The notes under the pieces are model-generated. The model saw only the letters and a program-made list of their open reading frames with translations, made no database searches and was not told where the DNA came from. Source: Streptomyces qinzhouensis (GTDB lineage: Bacteria > Actinomycetota > Actinomycetes > Streptomycetales > Streptomycetaceae). Taken from it: DNA of 64,000 nucleotides. Position 1 is the first letter of the stretch. Each line of letters starts with the position of its first letter. Position numbers and translations under genes: made by a program. Location: contig NZ_CP042266.1 of NCBI RefSeq assembly GCF_007856155.1, positions 496,001 through 560,000 of the forward strand, read 5' to 3'. This document shows positions 7,693-17,895 of this stretch, piece after piece.

Positions 7693-9585
7693 ATGACCGT
7701 GCTCCCCGACCGCCCCCACGAGGGTTTCACCCTGGCCGCGGACTTCCCCGAAGCCGATTCCGGCGCCTGGCGGCGTCTTGCCGCCGGTGTGCTGCGCAAG
7801 GCGGGCAAGGATGTCTCCGACGACGCGGCGGAGGACGCGCTCAGCACCCTCGTGGAAGAGGGTCTGAACGTCCGTCCGCTGCATACCGCGGACAACAGCC
7901 CCGAGGCCGCGGGCTTCCCCGGCTTCGCCCCCTTCACCCGGGGCGGCCGTCCCGAGGGCGGTTCGGTCACCGGCTGGGACGTGCGGCAGCGTCATGACCG
8001 CCCGGACCCCGCCGCCGCCAACGAGGCCGTGCTCGCCGATCTGGAGCACGGGGTGACGTCCCTGTGGCTGTCCGTCGGCGCGTCCGGCGTACCGGTCTCC
8101 GGGCTCGAACGCGCGCTGGAGGGCGTACTGCTCGACCTCGCGCCCGTCGTCCTCGACGCCGGTGACGACGTCGAGGCGGCCGCCGCCGTTCTCTTCGGCC
8201 TGTACGAACAGGCGGGCACGGCCCCCGCGCCCGGCGGCAATCTGGGCGCCGACCCCTTCGGCCACGCGGCCCGCACCGGCGGGTACGACGGTGTCACGGA
8301 CCGGCTCGGGACCGCGGTCGGGCTCGCCCGGCGCTGCCACGAGACCCGGCCGGGTCTGCGGGCGCTGACCGTGGACGCACTGCCCTATCACGAGGCGGGC
8401 GGGTCGGCCGCCCAGGAGCTGGGCTGTTCGCTGGCGACCGGAGTGGCGCTGCTGCGGGCGCTGACGGACGCCGGACTCGGGGTCGAGGCGGCCCTGGGCC
8501 AGCTGGAGTTCCGGTACGCGGCGGGCGCCGACCAGTTTCTGACGATCGCGAAACTGCGCGCGGCCCGGCGCCTCTGGGCCCGGGTGGCCGAGGCGTGCGG
8601 CGCCCGCGACAGCGCGGGTGCCCAGCGCCAGCACGCGGTCACCTCAGCGGTGATGATGACCCGTCGCGACCCCTGGGTGAACATGCTGCGCACCACGGTC
8701 GCCGCGCTCGGCGCGGGTGTCGGCGGCGCGGACGCCGTGACGGTGCTGCCGTTCGACCACGCGCTCGGCCTTCCGGACGCCTTCGCCCGCCGGATCGCCC
8801 GCAACACCTCGGTGATCCTGCTGGAGGAGTCGCATGTGGGCCGGGTGATCGACCCGGCGGGCGGCTCCTGGTACGTGGAGCGGCTCACGGAGGATCTGGC
8901 GCATACGGCCTGGGCGTGGTTCCAGGAGGTGGAGCGGGCCGGGGGCCAGCTCGCCGCGCTCCGCTCCGGTCTGGTGGGCGAGCGGATCGGGGCCGTATGG
9001 GAGAAACGCCGCGGCAGACTGGCCACCCGCCGGGAGCCGGTCACCGGGGTCAGCGAGTTCCCGCTGCTGTCCCAGGCCCCGGTGGAGCGCGATCCCGCGC
9101 CCGAACCGCCGTCGGGCGGACTGCCCCGGGTCCGGCGCGACGAGGCCTTCGAGGCGCTGCGCGGCCGCTCGGACGCGGCCACGGCGTCCGGCGGCACCCG
9201 GCCGCGGATCTTCCTCGCGGCCCTCGGCCCGGCGTCGGCGCACACCGCGCGCGCCTCGTTCACGGCGAATCTGTTCGCCGCGGGCGGTATCGAGCCGGTG
9301 CACGATCCGGTGACGGTGGACGCCGGTTCGGTGGCGGCCGCGTTCGCCGCCTCCGGCGCGGAACTGGCCTGTGTCTGCTCCAGTGACGCGCTCTACGCCG
9401 AGCAGGCGGCGCCGGTCGCCGAGGCGCTGAAGGCCGCGGGTGCGCGCCGGGTCTATCTGGCCGGGCGCCCCGGGGAACTGCGGGAGACGTACGAACAGGC
9501 CGGGGTGGACGAGTTCGTGGTCGCGGGCGGCGACGCCGTGGCCGTCCTCACCCGGGCCCTCGATCTGATCGGAGTGGCTCCGTGA
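7693..9585 (+). CDS. mutA: Methylmalonyl-CoA mutase small (beta) subunit
   Basis: This is the non-catalytic partner of MutB in the adenosylcobalamin-dependent interconversion of succinyl-CoA and (R)-methylmalonyl-CoA, a source of propionyl/methylmalonyl units and the route for propionate use. The 630-residue product has the TIM-barrel mutase region (about 30-480) and a degenerate cobalamin-like C-terminal domain. In that domain the DxHxxG cobalamin motif is missing (the equivalent stretch reads [11 protein letters not shown]), as is normal for the small subunit. Its stop overlaps the mutB GTG by four bases (GTGA), so the subunits are translationally coupled. The start lies six bases after a TAGCAT -10 box. 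Confidence 0.95.
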   Translation: MTVLPDRPHEGFTLAADFPEADSGAWRRLAAGVLRKAGKDVSDDAAEDALSTLVEEGLNVRPLHTADNSPEAAGFPGFAPFTRGGRPEGGSVTGWDVRQRHDRPDPAAANEAVLADLEHGVTSLWLSVGASGVPVSGLERALEGVLLDLAPVVLDAGDDVEAAAAVLFGLYEQAGTAPAPGGNLGADPFGHAARTGGYDGVTDRLGTAVGLARRCHETRPGLRALTVDALPYHEAGGSAAQELGCSLATGVALLRALTDAGLGVEAALGQLEFRYAAGADQFLTIAKLRAARRLWARVAEACGARDSAGAQRQHAVTSAVMMTRRDPWVNMLRTTVAALGAGVGGADAVTVLPFDHALGLPDAFARRIARNTSVILLEESHVGRVIDPAGGSWYVERLTEDLAHTAWAWFQEVERAGGQLAALRSGLVGERIGAVWEKRRGRLATRREPVTGVSEFPLLSQAPVERDPAPEPPSGGLPRVRRDEAFEALRGRSDAATASGGTRPRIFLAALGPASAHTARASFTANLFAAGGIEPVHDPVTVDAGSVAAAFAASGAELACVCSSDALYAEQAAPVAEALKAAGARRVYLAGRPGELRETYEQAGVDEFVVAGGDAVAVLTRALDLIGVAP

Positions 9586-11783
9586 CCATCCCCGACTTCA
9601 CCGGCGTCGAGCTGGGGCCGGGCGCCCGGGCGGCCGGTGACGACGACCGCTGGCGGGCCGCCGTCAAGGAGTCCTGCGGGCGGAACGCGGACGACCTGGT
9701 GTGGGAGACCCCGGAGGGGATCCCCGTGAAGCCGCTGTACACGGAGGCCGATCTGGCCCCGGTGGACTTCCTGGGCACCTTCCCCGGCATCGCGCCGTAT
9801 CTGCGCGGCCCGTACCCGACGATGTACGTCAACCAGCCGTGGACGATCCGGCAGTACGCGGGGTTCTCCACCGCGGAGGAGTCCAACGCCTTCTACCGGC
9901 GGAATCTGGCGGCCGGCCAGAAGGGCCTGTCGGTCGCCTTCGACCTGCCGACCCATCGGGGGTACGACTCCGATCATCCCCGGGTCACCGGCGATGTCGG
10001 CATGGCCGGGGTCGCGATCGACTCGATCTACGACATGCGGCAGCTCTTCGACGGCATTCCGCTGGACCGGATGAGCGTGTCGATGACCATGAACGGCGCG
10101 GTGCTGCCGGTCCTGGCGCTGTACATCGTGGCGGCCGAGGAGCAGGGGGTGGCGCCGGAGCGGCTGGCCGGGACCATCCAGAACGACATCCTCAAGGAGT
10201 TCATGGTCCGCAACACGTACATCTATCCGCCGAAGCCGTCGATGCGGATCATCTCCGACATCTTCGCCTTCACCTCGCGGCGGATGCCCCGCTACAACTC
10301 CATCTCCATCTCCGGGTACCACATACAGGAGGCGGGGGCGACGGCCGATCTGGAGCTGGCGTACACGCTGGCGGACGGTATGGAGTATCTGCGGGCGGGC
10401 ATCGGTACCGGTCTCGATGTGGACGCGTTCGCGCCGCGGCTGTCGTTCTTCTGGGCGATCGGCATGAACTTCTTCATGGAGGTCGCCAAGCTGCGGGCGG
10501 CCCGGCTGCTGTGGGCGAAGCTGGTGCGCACCTTCGAGCCGAAGAACGCGAAGTCGCTGTCGCTGCGGACCCATTCGCAGACCTCCGGCTGGTCGCTGAC
10601 GGCGCAGGACGTGTTCAACAATGTGACCAGGACCTGCGTGGAGGCGATGGCGGCCACCCAGGGGCACACCCAGTCGCTGCACACCAACGCGCTGGACGAG
10701 GCGCTGGCGCTGCCGACGGACTTCTCGGCGCGGATCGCCCGCAATACCCAGATCCTGCTCCAGCAGGAGTCGGGGACGAACCGGGCGATCGACCCATGGG
10801 GCGGCAGCGCGTATGTGGAGCGGCTGACGTACGACCTGGCGCGCCGGGCCTGGCAGCACATCGAGGAGGTGGAGGCCGCGGGCGGGATGGCACAGGCCAT
10901 CGACGCGGGCATCCCCAAGCTGCGGGTGGAGGAGGCGGCGGCCAGGACCCAGGCCCGGATCGACTCGGGCCGGCAGCCGGTGATCGGCGTCAACAAGTAC
11001 CGGGTCGAATCCGACGAGCAGATCGATGTGCTGAAGGTCGACAACTCGGCGGTCCGGGCGCAGCAGATCGACAAGCTGCGGCGGCTCCGGGAGGAGCGCG
11101 ACGAGGCGGTGTGCCGGGACGCGCTGCGGGCGCTGACCGCGGCCGCCGGCTCGACGCCAGGTCCGGACCTGGAGGGCAATCTGCTGGCGCTGGCGGTGGA
11201 CGCGGCGCGGGCGAAGGCGACGGTGGGCGAGATCTCCGACGCTCTGGAGGCCGTGTACGGGCGGCACTCGGGCCAGATCCGTACCATCTCCGGTGTGTAC
11301 CGAGGTGAGGCAGGGCAGTCCCCGTCCGTGGCACGGACCCGGACGCTGGTCGAGGAGTTCGAGGAGGCGGAGGGCCGCCGGCCGCGGATCCTGGTGGCGA
11401 AGATGGGCCAGGACGGGCACGACCGCGGCCAGAAGGTGATCGCCACGGCCTTCGCGGACCTGGGCTTCGACGTGGATGTGGGCCCGCTGTTCCAGACGCC
11501 CGAGGAGGTGGCGCGGCAGGCGGTGGAGGCCGATGTGCACATCGTCGGCGTGTCGTCGCTGGCGGCGGGGCATCTGACGCTGGTGCCCGCGCTGCGGGAG
11601 GAGCTCGCGGCGCAGGACCGGGAGGACATCATGATCGTGGTGGGCGGGGTGATTCCGCCGCAGGACGTGGCGACCCTCCGCGAAGCGGGCGCGGCGGCCG
11701 TGTTCCCGCCCGGGACGGTGATCCCGGACGCGGCCTACGATCTGGTCACCACCTTGTCCGCGGCGCTGGGCCACGGCTCGTGA
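9582..11783 (+). CDS. mutB: Methylmalonyl-CoA mutase large (alpha) subunit
   Basis: This is the catalytic subunit of the mutase, 733 residues. The TIM-barrel substrate domain includes [20 protein letters not shown] near residues 80-100. The C-terminal cobalamin domain carries DGHDRG at 611-616, with His613 as the lower axial cobalt ligand. It requires adenosylcobalamin and acts in the cytosol as a heterodimer with MutA. The GTG start at 9582 sits in a four-base overlap with the mutA stop. meaB follows 52 bp downstream, which supports a three-gene operon. Confidence 0.97.
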   Translation: MTIPDFTGVELGPGARAAGDDDRWRAAVKESCGRNADDLVWETPEGIPVKPLYTEADLAPVDFLGTFPGIAPYLRGPYPTMYVNQPWTIRQYAGFSTAEESNAFYRRNLAAGQKGLSVAFDLPTHRGYDSDHPRVTGDVGMAGVAIDSIYDMRQLFDGIPLDRMSVSMTMNGAVLPVLALYIVAAEEQGVAPERLAGTIQNDILKEFMVRNTYIYPPKPSMRIISDIFAFTSRRMPRYNSISISGYHIQEAGATADLELAYTLADGMEYLRAGIGTGLDVDAFAPRLSFFWAIGMNFFMEVAKLRAARLLWAKLVRTFEPKNAKSLSLRTHSQTSGWSLTAQDVFNNVTRTCVEAMAATQGHTQSLHTNALDEALALPTDFSARIARNTQILLQQESGTNRAIDPWGGSAYVERLTYDLARRAWQHIEEVEAAGGMAQAIDAGIPKLRVEEAAARTQARIDSGRQPVIGVNKYRVESDEQIDVLKVDNSAVRAQQIDKLRRLREERDEAVCRDALRALTAAAGSTPGPDLEGNLLALAVDAARAKATVGEISDALEAVYGRHSGQIRTISGVYRGEAGQSPSVARTRTLVEEFEEAEGRRPRILVAKMGQDGHDRGQKVIATAFADLGFDVDVGPLFQTPEEVARQAVEADVHIVGVSSLAAGHLTLVPALREELAAQDREDIMIVVGGVIPPQDVATLREAGAAAVFPPGTVIPDAAYDLVTTLSAALGHGS

Positions 11784-11835
11784 GGCCGGGACCCGGGCCG
11801 GGTGTCCGGCGGGGCGGCGGCGGGCCGGAGCGGCC

Positions 11836-12825
11836 GTGCCGGTGAGCATCGACCTCGCGGCCTATGTGAAGGGGGTACGGGAGGGGTCCCGGGCCTATAT
11901 CGCCCGGGCCGTCACCCTGGTGGAGTCCCGCCGCCCCGATCACCGGGCGCTCGCCCAGGAGCTGCTGTCCGAGCTGCTGCCGTATGCGGGCGCCGCCCGG
12001 CGGGTGGGCATCAGCGGGGTGCCGGGAGTCGGCAAGTCGACCTTCATCGACGCGCTGGGGACGATGCTGACGGGGCTCGGCCACCGGGTCGCGGTGCTCG
12101 CGGTGGACCCCTCGTCGCGGCGTACCGGCGGTTCCATTCTCGGTGACAAGACCCGGATGGAGCGGCTGTCGGCGGACCCGGCGGCCTTCGTCCGGCCGTC
12201 GCCGTCGGCGGGCACCCTCGGCGGGGTCGCGAAGGCGACCCGGGAGACGATGGTGGTGATGGAGGCCGCGGGCTATGACGTGGTCCTCGTCGAGACCGTG
12301 GGCGTGGGCCAGTCGGAGACGGCGGTCGCTCAGATGGTCGACACCTTCCTGCTGCTGACGCTGGCCCGGACCGGGGATCAGCTCCAGGGCATCAAGAAGG
12401 GTGTGCTGGAGCTGGCGGATGTGATCGCGGTCAACAAGGCCGACGGACCGCATGAGCGGGACGCCCGCTCGGCCGCCCGGGAGCTGGCCGGCGCGCTGCG
12501 TCTGATGCATCCGGCGGACGCCGCGTGGACCCCGCCGGTGCTGTCGTGCAGCGCCCGTGAGTCGGCGGGTCTTGACACGGTGTGGGAGCGGATCGAGCAC
12601 CATCGCGAACTGCTGGAGTCGACGGGGAAGCTGGCCGCCAAGCGCCGTGAACAGCAGATCGACTGGGTGTGGTCGATGGTCCGGGACGAGCTGACGGAAC
12701 GGCTGCGCACCCATCCGGCGGTCCGGGAGGTGGTGCCGGATGTGGAGCGTTCGGTGCGCGGCGGTGAGCTGACGGCGGCGCTGGCGGCGCGGCGGATTCT
12801 GGAGGCGTTCGAGAGCCCGCGCTGA
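11836..12825 (+). CDS. meaB: Methylmalonyl-CoA mutase-associated GTPase
   Basis: MeaB is the G-protein chaperone that protects the mutase from inactivation and gates delivery of adenosylcobalamin. The 329-residue protein has the Walker A loop GVPGVGKST (61-69), a [18 protein letters not shown] switch region, the ETVGVGQSE segment and the guanine-specificity NKAD motif. These are all standard for the MeaB/ArgK family. GTG at 11836 is used; GTG at 11842 is also possible and would shorten the protein by two residues. Its position right after mutAB fits its role. Confidence 0.95.
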   Translation: MPVSIDLAAYVKGVREGSRAYIARAVTLVESRRPDHRALAQELLSELLPYAGAARRVGISGVPGVGKSTFIDALGTMLTGLGHRVAVLAVDPSSRRTGGSILGDKTRMERLSADPAAFVRPSPSAGTLGGVAKATRETMVVMEAAGYDVVLVETVGVGQSETAVAQMVDTFLLLTLARTGDQLQGIKKGVLELADVIAVNKADGPHERDARSAARELAGALRLMHPADAAWTPPVLSCSARESAGLDTVWERIEHHRELLESTGKLAAKRREQQIDWVWSMVRDELTERLRTHPAVREVVPDVERSVRGGELTAALAARRILEAFESPR

Positions 12826-12840
12826 TCAGGGCTCCGATGT

Positions 12841-12868
12841 TTGCCCCGCGCCCGGGGGTGTAGTAATT
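12841..12868 (+). promoter_or_regulatory. Candidate promoter of a short transcript
   Basis: TTGCCC (12841-12846) is followed after 17 bases by TAATTA (12864-12869) in an otherwise GC-rich gap. Transcription from here would reach the hairpin at 12938-12962, predicting an RNA of about 90 nt. The sequence 12875-12920 can itself pair (GCCC stretches with GGGCGGG). No known RNA family was recognised. Low confidence. Confidence 0.3.
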
Positions 12869-12937
12869 ATGGAAGAGCCCCCGCCCGGGAACTGGGAATT
12901 CATAGGGCGGGAGCTCACGCAGTGCAGTTGGGTTGAT

Positions 12938-12962
12938 CTGAGCCCCGGTTATGGGGGCTCAG
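12938..12962. terminator. Strong hairpin terminator
   Basis: A perfect 9-bp stem pairs CTGAGCCCC (12938-12946) with 12954-12962 around a seven-base loop. It lies 113 bp after meaB and two bases beyond the stop of the small minus-strand gene, so it may terminate in both directions. Confidence 0.7.
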
Positions 12963-12963
12963 C

Positions 12964-13062
12964 TCAGCCCTTCAACCACCTCCCCAGCTTCCACGCGATC
13001 CGGACCAGCAGGTCCTCGGCGCGCTGCCGCAGTGATGGCTTCTGCTTCCTGCGACGCCCCAT
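12964..13062 (-). CDS. Candidate 32-aa basic small protein
   Basis: A 33-codon frame begins with ATG at 13062, five bases after an excellent ribosome site (GGGGAGG, 13068-13074), and stops two bases before the strong hairpin. The product is very basic: it starts MGRRRKQKPS and ends KLGRWLKG, with about 11 Lys/Arg residues. The middle (LRQRAEDLLVRIAWKLGRW) would form an amphipathic helix. The good ribosome site and the terminator placed directly after the stop argue for a real gene. I do not recognise a family; nucleic-acid or membrane binding would be a guess. No experimental or comparative evidence was available. Confidence 0.5.
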   Translation of the reverse strand: MGRRRKQKPSLRQRAEDLLVRIAWKLGRWLKG

Positions 13063-13416
13063 GGGCGCCTCCCCTCAGAACCGGCCGCCGAGATTCCCGG
13101 TCGACGGCCCTTCCTTCGGATTCGGGCCGGGCCCCGAGGGGAGGGGGCCCGGACGTGTCCGTGAGGGGAGGCGCACCGCAGTGCGCATCGAGCACACTAC
13201 CCCCGCTCCCCCGTTCGGCCCGACACTTCGTCAACTCGCCTCCATCGGCCTCACTCCTGCGAGTGAACTGCCGGTTTCCCGGGTCGGTCGGGCCCGGGGT
13301 GGGCGGCCGGGGCCGCCGTGGAATCGGGGACGTGCGGCGGGTAGCGTGCGCGGTGTGGTGAGTGAGCGACGACCCGACCGGCAGGCCTTCCGTCCCCGCG
13401 GACCGGGGGTGGTGGC

Positions 13417-14763
13417 ATGAGGCTCGCGCTGCTGGGCGGCGGCGGGTTCCGGGTGCCGCTGGTGTACGGGGCGCTGCTGGCCGACCGGGCGGAGGGCCGG
13501 GTCACCGAGGTGGTCCTGCACGATGTCGACGCCCGTCGGCTCAGCGCCGTCGCCCGGGTCCTCGCCGACCAGGCCGACGGGGTGCCGGACGCCCCGGCCG
13601 TGACGGTGACCACCGATCTCGACGAGGCTTTGCGCGGCGCCGACTTCGTCTTCTCGGCGATCCGCGTCGGCGGTCTCGAGGGGCGTGCGGCGGACGAGCG
13701 GATCGCTCTGGCGGAGGGTGTGCTGGGCCAGGAGACCGTGGGCGCGGGCGGGATCGCGTACGGGCTGCGCACGGTGCCCGTCGCGGTGGAGATCGCCCGC
13801 CGGACGGCCCGGCTCGCCCCGGACGCCCGGGTCATCAACTTCACCAATCCGGCGGGCCTGGTCACCGAGGCGATGGCCGGGGTGCTGGGCGACCGGGTGA
13901 TGGGGATCTGTGATTCGCCGGTGGGTCTCGGCCGGCGGGTCGCCCGGCTGCTGGGGGCCGATCCGGCGACGGCGTGGATCGACTACGCGGGCCTCAACCA
14001 CCTCGGCTGGCTGCGCGGTCTGCGGGTCGGCGGGCAGGATCTGCTGCCCCGGCTGCTGGCGGATCCGGTGCTCCTGGGCTCCTTCGAGGAGGGCCGGCTG
14101 TTCGGGGCCGAGTGGCTGCGGACGCTGGGCGCCGTGCCCAACGAGTATCTGCACTACTACTACTTCAACCGGGAGGCGGTGGCCGCCTACCGGAGCGCCG
14201 AGCGGACCCGGGGCGCGTTCCTCCACGAGCAGCAGGACCGGTTCTACGCGGCGATGGCACGGCCGGGCGGCGGCTCGGCGCTGGCGGCCTGGGACCGTAC
14301 CCGCGCCGAGCGGGAGGCGACGTACATGGCGCACAACCGGCAGGCGGCGGGCGCGGGCGAGCGGGACGCCGCCGATCTGGAGTCGGGCGGCTACGAACAG
14401 GTCGCCCTGGCCCTGATGCGGGCGATCGCCCGGGACGAGCGCACCACTCTGATCCTCAACGTCCGCAATCGGGGCGCCCTGGCGCCGCTGGACGACGACG
14501 CGGTCGTCGAGGTGCCCTGTCTGGTCGACGGCAACGGCGCGCATCCGGTGGCCGTCTCCCCGCTCACCGGCCATGCGGCCGGTCTGGTGAGCGCGGTGAA
14601 GGCGGTGGAGCGGGAGGTGCTGGCGGCGGCGGATTCCGGGTCGCGCGAGCGGGCGGTGGCGGCGTTCGCGCTGCATCCGCTGGTCGACTCGGTGGCGGTG
14701 GCCCGGCGGCTGGTGGACGCCTATACGGCGGCCCATCCGGGGCTCGCCTATCTGCGGCCCTGA
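13417..14763 (+). CDS. Glycoside hydrolase family 4, 6-phospho-beta-glucosidase type
   Basis: GH4 enzymes hydrolyse phosphorylated disaccharides by an NAD+- and Mn2+-dependent redox-elimination mechanism. The 448-residue protein has an N-terminal Rossmann loop (LLGGGGFRVP), NFTNPAG near 140-146, the metal-binding Cys in GICDSPVG, and the GLNHLGW segment with a metal-binding His. These point to the CelF/LicH-like 6-phospho-beta-glucosidase branch. ATG at 13417 follows GGGGGTGG. There is no phosphotransferase transporter nearby, so the source of its substrate is not explained by this window. Confidence 0.92.
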   Translation: MRLALLGGGGFRVPLVYGALLADRAEGRVTEVVLHDVDARRLSAVARVLADQADGVPDAPAVTVTTDLDEALRGADFVFSAIRVGGLEGRAADERIALAEGVLGQETVGAGGIAYGLRTVPVAVEIARRTARLAPDARVINFTNPAGLVTEAMAGVLGDRVMGICDSPVGLGRRVARLLGADPATAWIDYAGLNHLGWLRGLRVGGQDLLPRLLADPVLLGSFEEGRLFGAEWLRTLGAVPNEYLHYYYFNREAVAAYRSAERTRGAFLHEQQDRFYAAMARPGGGSALAAWDRTRAEREATYMAHNRQAAGAGERDAADLESGGYEQVALALMRAIARDERTTLILNVRNRGALAPLDDDAVVEVPCLVDGNGAHPVAVSPLTGHAAGLVSAVKAVEREVLAAADSGSRERAVAAFALHPLVDSVAVARRLVDAYTAAHPGLAYLRP

Positions 14764-14855
14764 GCCCCCTGGCGGGGTGTGCGCCGGGCCCGGGGCGCCC
14801 GGCGGCCGGTCCGGGACCCGCGGGTATGCGCCGGGCGGGCTGCGGCGGCCGTCGA

Positions 14856-14861
14856 TAAAAT
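14856..14861 (+). promoter_or_regulatory. -10 box of a leaderless FHA-ABC transcript
   Basis: TAAAAT ends six bases before the ATG at 14868, in a GC-rich surrounding, and no ribosome site precedes the start. The spacing is the same as for mutA and several other genes in the window. Confidence 0.5.
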
Positions 14862-14867
14862 GGTGAT

Positions 14868-17240
14868 ATGGGTGAGCGCCACGCCGCGCCGACCGCCCCC
14901 GAGCTGGTCATCGAGACGGACAACGGTTTCACGGTGCTGTATCCGGGCCGGGCCTACGAGGTCGGACGTGACCCGCTGTGCGACATCGTGTTCGACGACG
15001 ACCGTGTGTCGTGGCACCACGCCGTCCTGCGGGCCGACGAGGGCCACTGGACCGTACAGGACAAGGACAGCACCAACGGTACCTACGCGGACGGGCTGCG
15101 GGTCCGGTCCTGGGACGTCGGCGCGGGCAGCGTGCTGCGCTTCGGCGGCGCCGCCGACGGACCGCGCGCGGTCCTCGTCGAACGGACCGCCCCCGCGCCC
15201 GGCCCTTCCCCGCCGGCCGCTCCGGAGCACCCGGGCCCGCATGTGTCCGTACCGGCCGCCACCGGCACGTTCCGGCATCCCGCGTCGGTACGGCCGCGGC
15301 CCGCCCGTACCGTCCGGATCGGCCGGGCCGCCGACAACGACCTCGTCGTCGACGATCTGACGGTCTCCCGCCACCACGCCGAACTGCGCTCCCGCCCCGA
15401 CGGGTCCTACGAGATCGCCGATACCGGCTCCCACAACAGGACCTTCCTCAACGGTGTGCCGGTGACCGTCGCCGCCGTGGCCGAGGGCGATGTCATCGGT
15501 ATCGGGCACTCGGACTTCTGTCTCATCGGCGACGAACTTCAGGTGTACGTCGACACCGGCGTGGTCACACTCGATGTGCAGGAGCTGACGGTGACCGTGG
15601 ACCGCGGCCGCCGTACCCTCCTCGACCAGGTCACCTTCCCGGTTCCGGAGCGGTGTCTGCTCGCCGTGGTCGGCCCCAGCGGGGCGGGAAAGTCGACCCT
15701 GCTCAACGCGCTCACCGGGCTGCGGCCCGCCGACGGCGGCACCGTTCTGTACGACGGCCGTGATCTGTACCGGGAGTACGCGGAGCTGCGGGAACGTATC
15801 GGGCTCGTACCGCAGGACGATATCCTGCACACGCAGCTGACCGTGCGCGCGGCCCTCGGGTACGCGGCCGAGCTGCGGTTTCCTCAGGACACCCGCAATG
15901 AGGAGCGGCGCGCCCGGGTCTTCGAGGTGATCCGGGAACTCGGTCTCGGACACCGTGCCCAGCAGCCCGTGCACCGGCTCTCCGGCGGGCAGCGCAAACG
16001 GGTCAGCATCGCGCTGGAGCTGCTGACGAAACCGTCGCTGCTCTTCCTCGACGAGCCGACGTCGGGGCTCGACCCGGGGATGGACCGCTCGGTGATGCAG
16101 ATGCTGCGGACCCTCGCCGACGGCGGGCGGACCGTGGTCGTGGTGACGCACAGTGTCCTCAGTCTGGATGTGTGCGACCGGCTGCTGGTCCTGGCTCCGG
16201 GCGGCAGGACCGCCTATTACGGGCCACCGGACGAGGCACTGACGTACTTCGGTCACGAACGGTGGCCGGAGGCCTTCGAGGCGTTCGAGAACGAACCCGA
16301 CCGGGACTGGGCCGGCGACTACGCCGCGTCGGAGTACCACCGCCGGTATGTCGTGGACGCCTCCGCCCAGCCACCGCCCCCTGCCGCGCCGGAGCCCACG
16401 CCCCCCGCGCCGCCGCCCGCGAAGCCGCGGAGCCGGAGCGCCCAGCTGTGGACGCTCGTCCGGCGGTACGCGGCGGTGCTCAGCGCGGACCGCACCTTCC
16501 TCGTGGTGATGATCGCCCTGCCGTTTGTGATGGGGGCGATGGCCCGGGCCCTGGCGGGCAGTGCCCTGACCCGGGAGACGGCGCTGAACGCCCTGCTGAT
16601 CCTCTGTGTCGGCGGGGTGCTGACGGGTGCCGCGAACGCGGTGCGCGAGCTGGTGAAGGAGCGGGCGATCTACCGGCGGGAGCGGGCCGTGGGGCTGTCC
16701 CGGTCGGCGTATCTGCTGTCGAAGGTGGTGGTGCTGGGCACGGTGACGGTGCTCCAGGCCGTGGTTCTCACCCAAATCGGGCTGGCCGGAGTACGGATCG
16801 ACGCGCCGGGCGGCCGCGGGGTGCTGCTGCCACCGCTGGTGGAACTCACCCTGGCGGTGGCACTGCTGTCGTTCACCGCGATGATGCTCGGTCTGCTGAT
16901 CTCCGCCCTGGTCTCCAAGGAGGAGGTGACCATGCCGCTGCTGGTGCTCCTCGCGATCGTCCAGGTCGTGTTCTGCGGTGCGCTGCTGAAGCTGCACGGG
17001 CTGCCGGGCGCGGAACAGCTGGCCTGGCTGGTGCCGTCCCGGTGGGCGCTGGCGGCGATGGCGGCCACGGTGGGGCTGGGGAAACTGGTGCCGGGCACCC
17101 TGACGGCGGATCCGCTGTTCCAGCACTCCCCAGCGGTGTGGCTGACCGATATGGGCATGATGGTGGTGCTGTCCGTGCTGTACGGCTGGCTGGTCGCCCG
17201 GTTCCTGCGCCGCCAGGAGCCCTCCGTGATGCGGAAGTAG
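14868..17240 (+). CDS. Tandem-FHA ABC transporter (ATPase and permease fused)
   Basis: The 790-residue protein carries two forkhead-associated domains, an ABC ATPase and an ABC-2-type membrane domain in one chain. FHA1 (about 25-100) shows GRDP and DSTNGTY. FHA2 (about 146-222) shows IGRAADND, SRHH and HNRTFLNG. The ATPase has Walker A GPSGAGKST (269-277), LSGGQ (371-375) and Walker B LLFLDEP (391-397). A Pro-rich linker leads to about six transmembrane helices (545-785). This is the layout of Mycobacterium tuberculosis Rv1747, whose FHA domains are bound and phosphorylated by the kinase PknF. FHA domains bind phosphothreonine, so transport is likely gated by the kinase two genes downstream. 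The exported substrate is unknown. Confidence 0.92.
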   Translation: MGERHAAPTAPELVIETDNGFTVLYPGRAYEVGRDPLCDIVFDDDRVSWHHAVLRADEGHWTVQDKDSTNGTYADGLRVRSWDVGAGSVLRFGGAADGPRAVLVERTAPAPGPSPPAAPEHPGPHVSVPAATGTFRHPASVRPRPARTVRIGRAADNDLVVDDLTVSRHHAELRSRPDGSYEIADTGSHNRTFLNGVPVTVAAVAEGDVIGIGHSDFCLIGDELQVYVDTGVVTLDVQELTVTVDRGRRTLLDQVTFPVPERCLLAVVGPSGAGKSTLLNALTGLRPADGGTVLYDGRDLYREYAELRERIGLVPQDDILHTQLTVRAALGYAAELRFPQDTRNEERRARVFEVIRELGLGHRAQQPVHRLSGGQRKRVSIALELLTKPSLLFLDEPTSGLDPGMDRSVMQMLRTLADGGRTVVVVTHSVLSLDVCDRLLVLAPGGRTAYYGPPDEALTYFGHERWPEAFEAFENEPDRDWAGDYAASEYHRRYVVDASAQPPPPAAPEPTPPAPPPAKPRSRSAQLWTLVRRYAAVLSADRTFLVVMIALPFVMGAMARALAGSALTRETALNALLILCVGGVLTGAANAVRELVKERAIYRRERAVGLSRSAYLLSKVVVLGTVTVLQAVVLTQIGLAGVRIDAPGGRGVLLPPLVELTLAVALLSFTAMMLGLLISALVSKEEVTMPLLVLLAIVQVVFCGALLKLHGLPGAEQLAWLVPSRWALAAMAATVGLGKLVPGTLTADPLFQHSPAVWLTDMGMMVVLSVLYGWLVARFLRRQEPSVMRK

Positions 17241-17250
17241 GCACCGTTCG

Positions 17251-17895
17251 ATGACCGAGGACTTCACCCCGACGCATGTGGTGCCACCGGGCGGACTGTC
17301 CGCCTGGGAGACCCCGGGCACCGACCGGCCGGCCGCGTCCCTGGACGCGCTGCTGCCGGTGCTGCTGGCCGACCGGCGCGGCGACTGGGGGCGGATCGTC
17401 TGTGCGAACGGCTGGTCGGCCTGGGTCGACGGCCGGCTGCTGGTCGCGGTTCCGCAGCCACCGCCCGCGACCGGCCGGCCACTGACCCGGACCGCCGACC
17501 AGCGGCCCCAGCTGGCGAAGGCGGGCGAGGCCGTCAGCCGCTACCGCACCGCCGCCGACGATCTCGCGGGGGGCCGGATCGACGGCGAGACCTTCCGCGG
17601 CCGGACCCGGGGGCTGCGGGCCGGGATCGTCATCGACGGCGAGTCGGTGTGGCTGTACGAGGCGGAGCACGAGCGGTGGGTGTACGGGGACGGGGTACGG
17701 CTGAGTACGTACGCGGTCTCCCGGGAGGCACGGGACGACGTACCGAACGGCGGTACACCGCGCGCCGGGGCCGCGCCGGGCGCCCCGTCCGAGCCCGGAC
17801 GGCAGCCGCTCCCCGGAGGCGGCCCGCCGCCCACCCGGGTTGTCGAACCCGGCTCCGGGTCTCCCCCGCCGACGCGTCCGGGCGGCGAGAGCTGA
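17251..17895 (+). CDS. Unknown protein with an SH3-like N-terminal domain
   Basis: The 214-residue protein sits between the FHA-ABC transporter (10-bp gap) and the kinase (one-base overlap, TGATG). Residues about 8-66 (THVVPPGG...DWGRIVCANGWSAWVDGRLL) look like a small SH3-like beta barrel. A second block (about 105-155, with GRIDGETFRGRTRGLRAG and YEAEHERWVYGDG) is followed by a disordered Pro/Gly-rich tail containing Ser and Thr. There is no membrane segment or signal peptide. Its place suggests an adaptor or kinase substrate for the transporter. That role is inferred from context only. Confidence 0.8.
   Translation: MTEDFTPTHVVPPGGLSAWETPGTDRPAASLDALLPVLLADRRGDWGRIVCANGWSAWVDGRLLVAVPQPPPATGRPLTRTADQRPQLAKAGEAVSRYRTAADDLAGGRIDGETFRGRTRGLRAGIVIDGESVWLYEAEHERWVYGDGVRLSTYAVSREARDDVPNGGTPRAGAAPGAPSEPGRQPLPGGGPPPTRVVEPGSGSPPPTRPGGES

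Noticed and set aside
12869..13420. A plus-strand open frame starting MEEPPP
   Set aside because: Its start lies at the -10-like sequence, it has no ribosome site, and the frame crosses the strong hairpin and the small minus-strand gene. The hairpin and promoter explanation is better.
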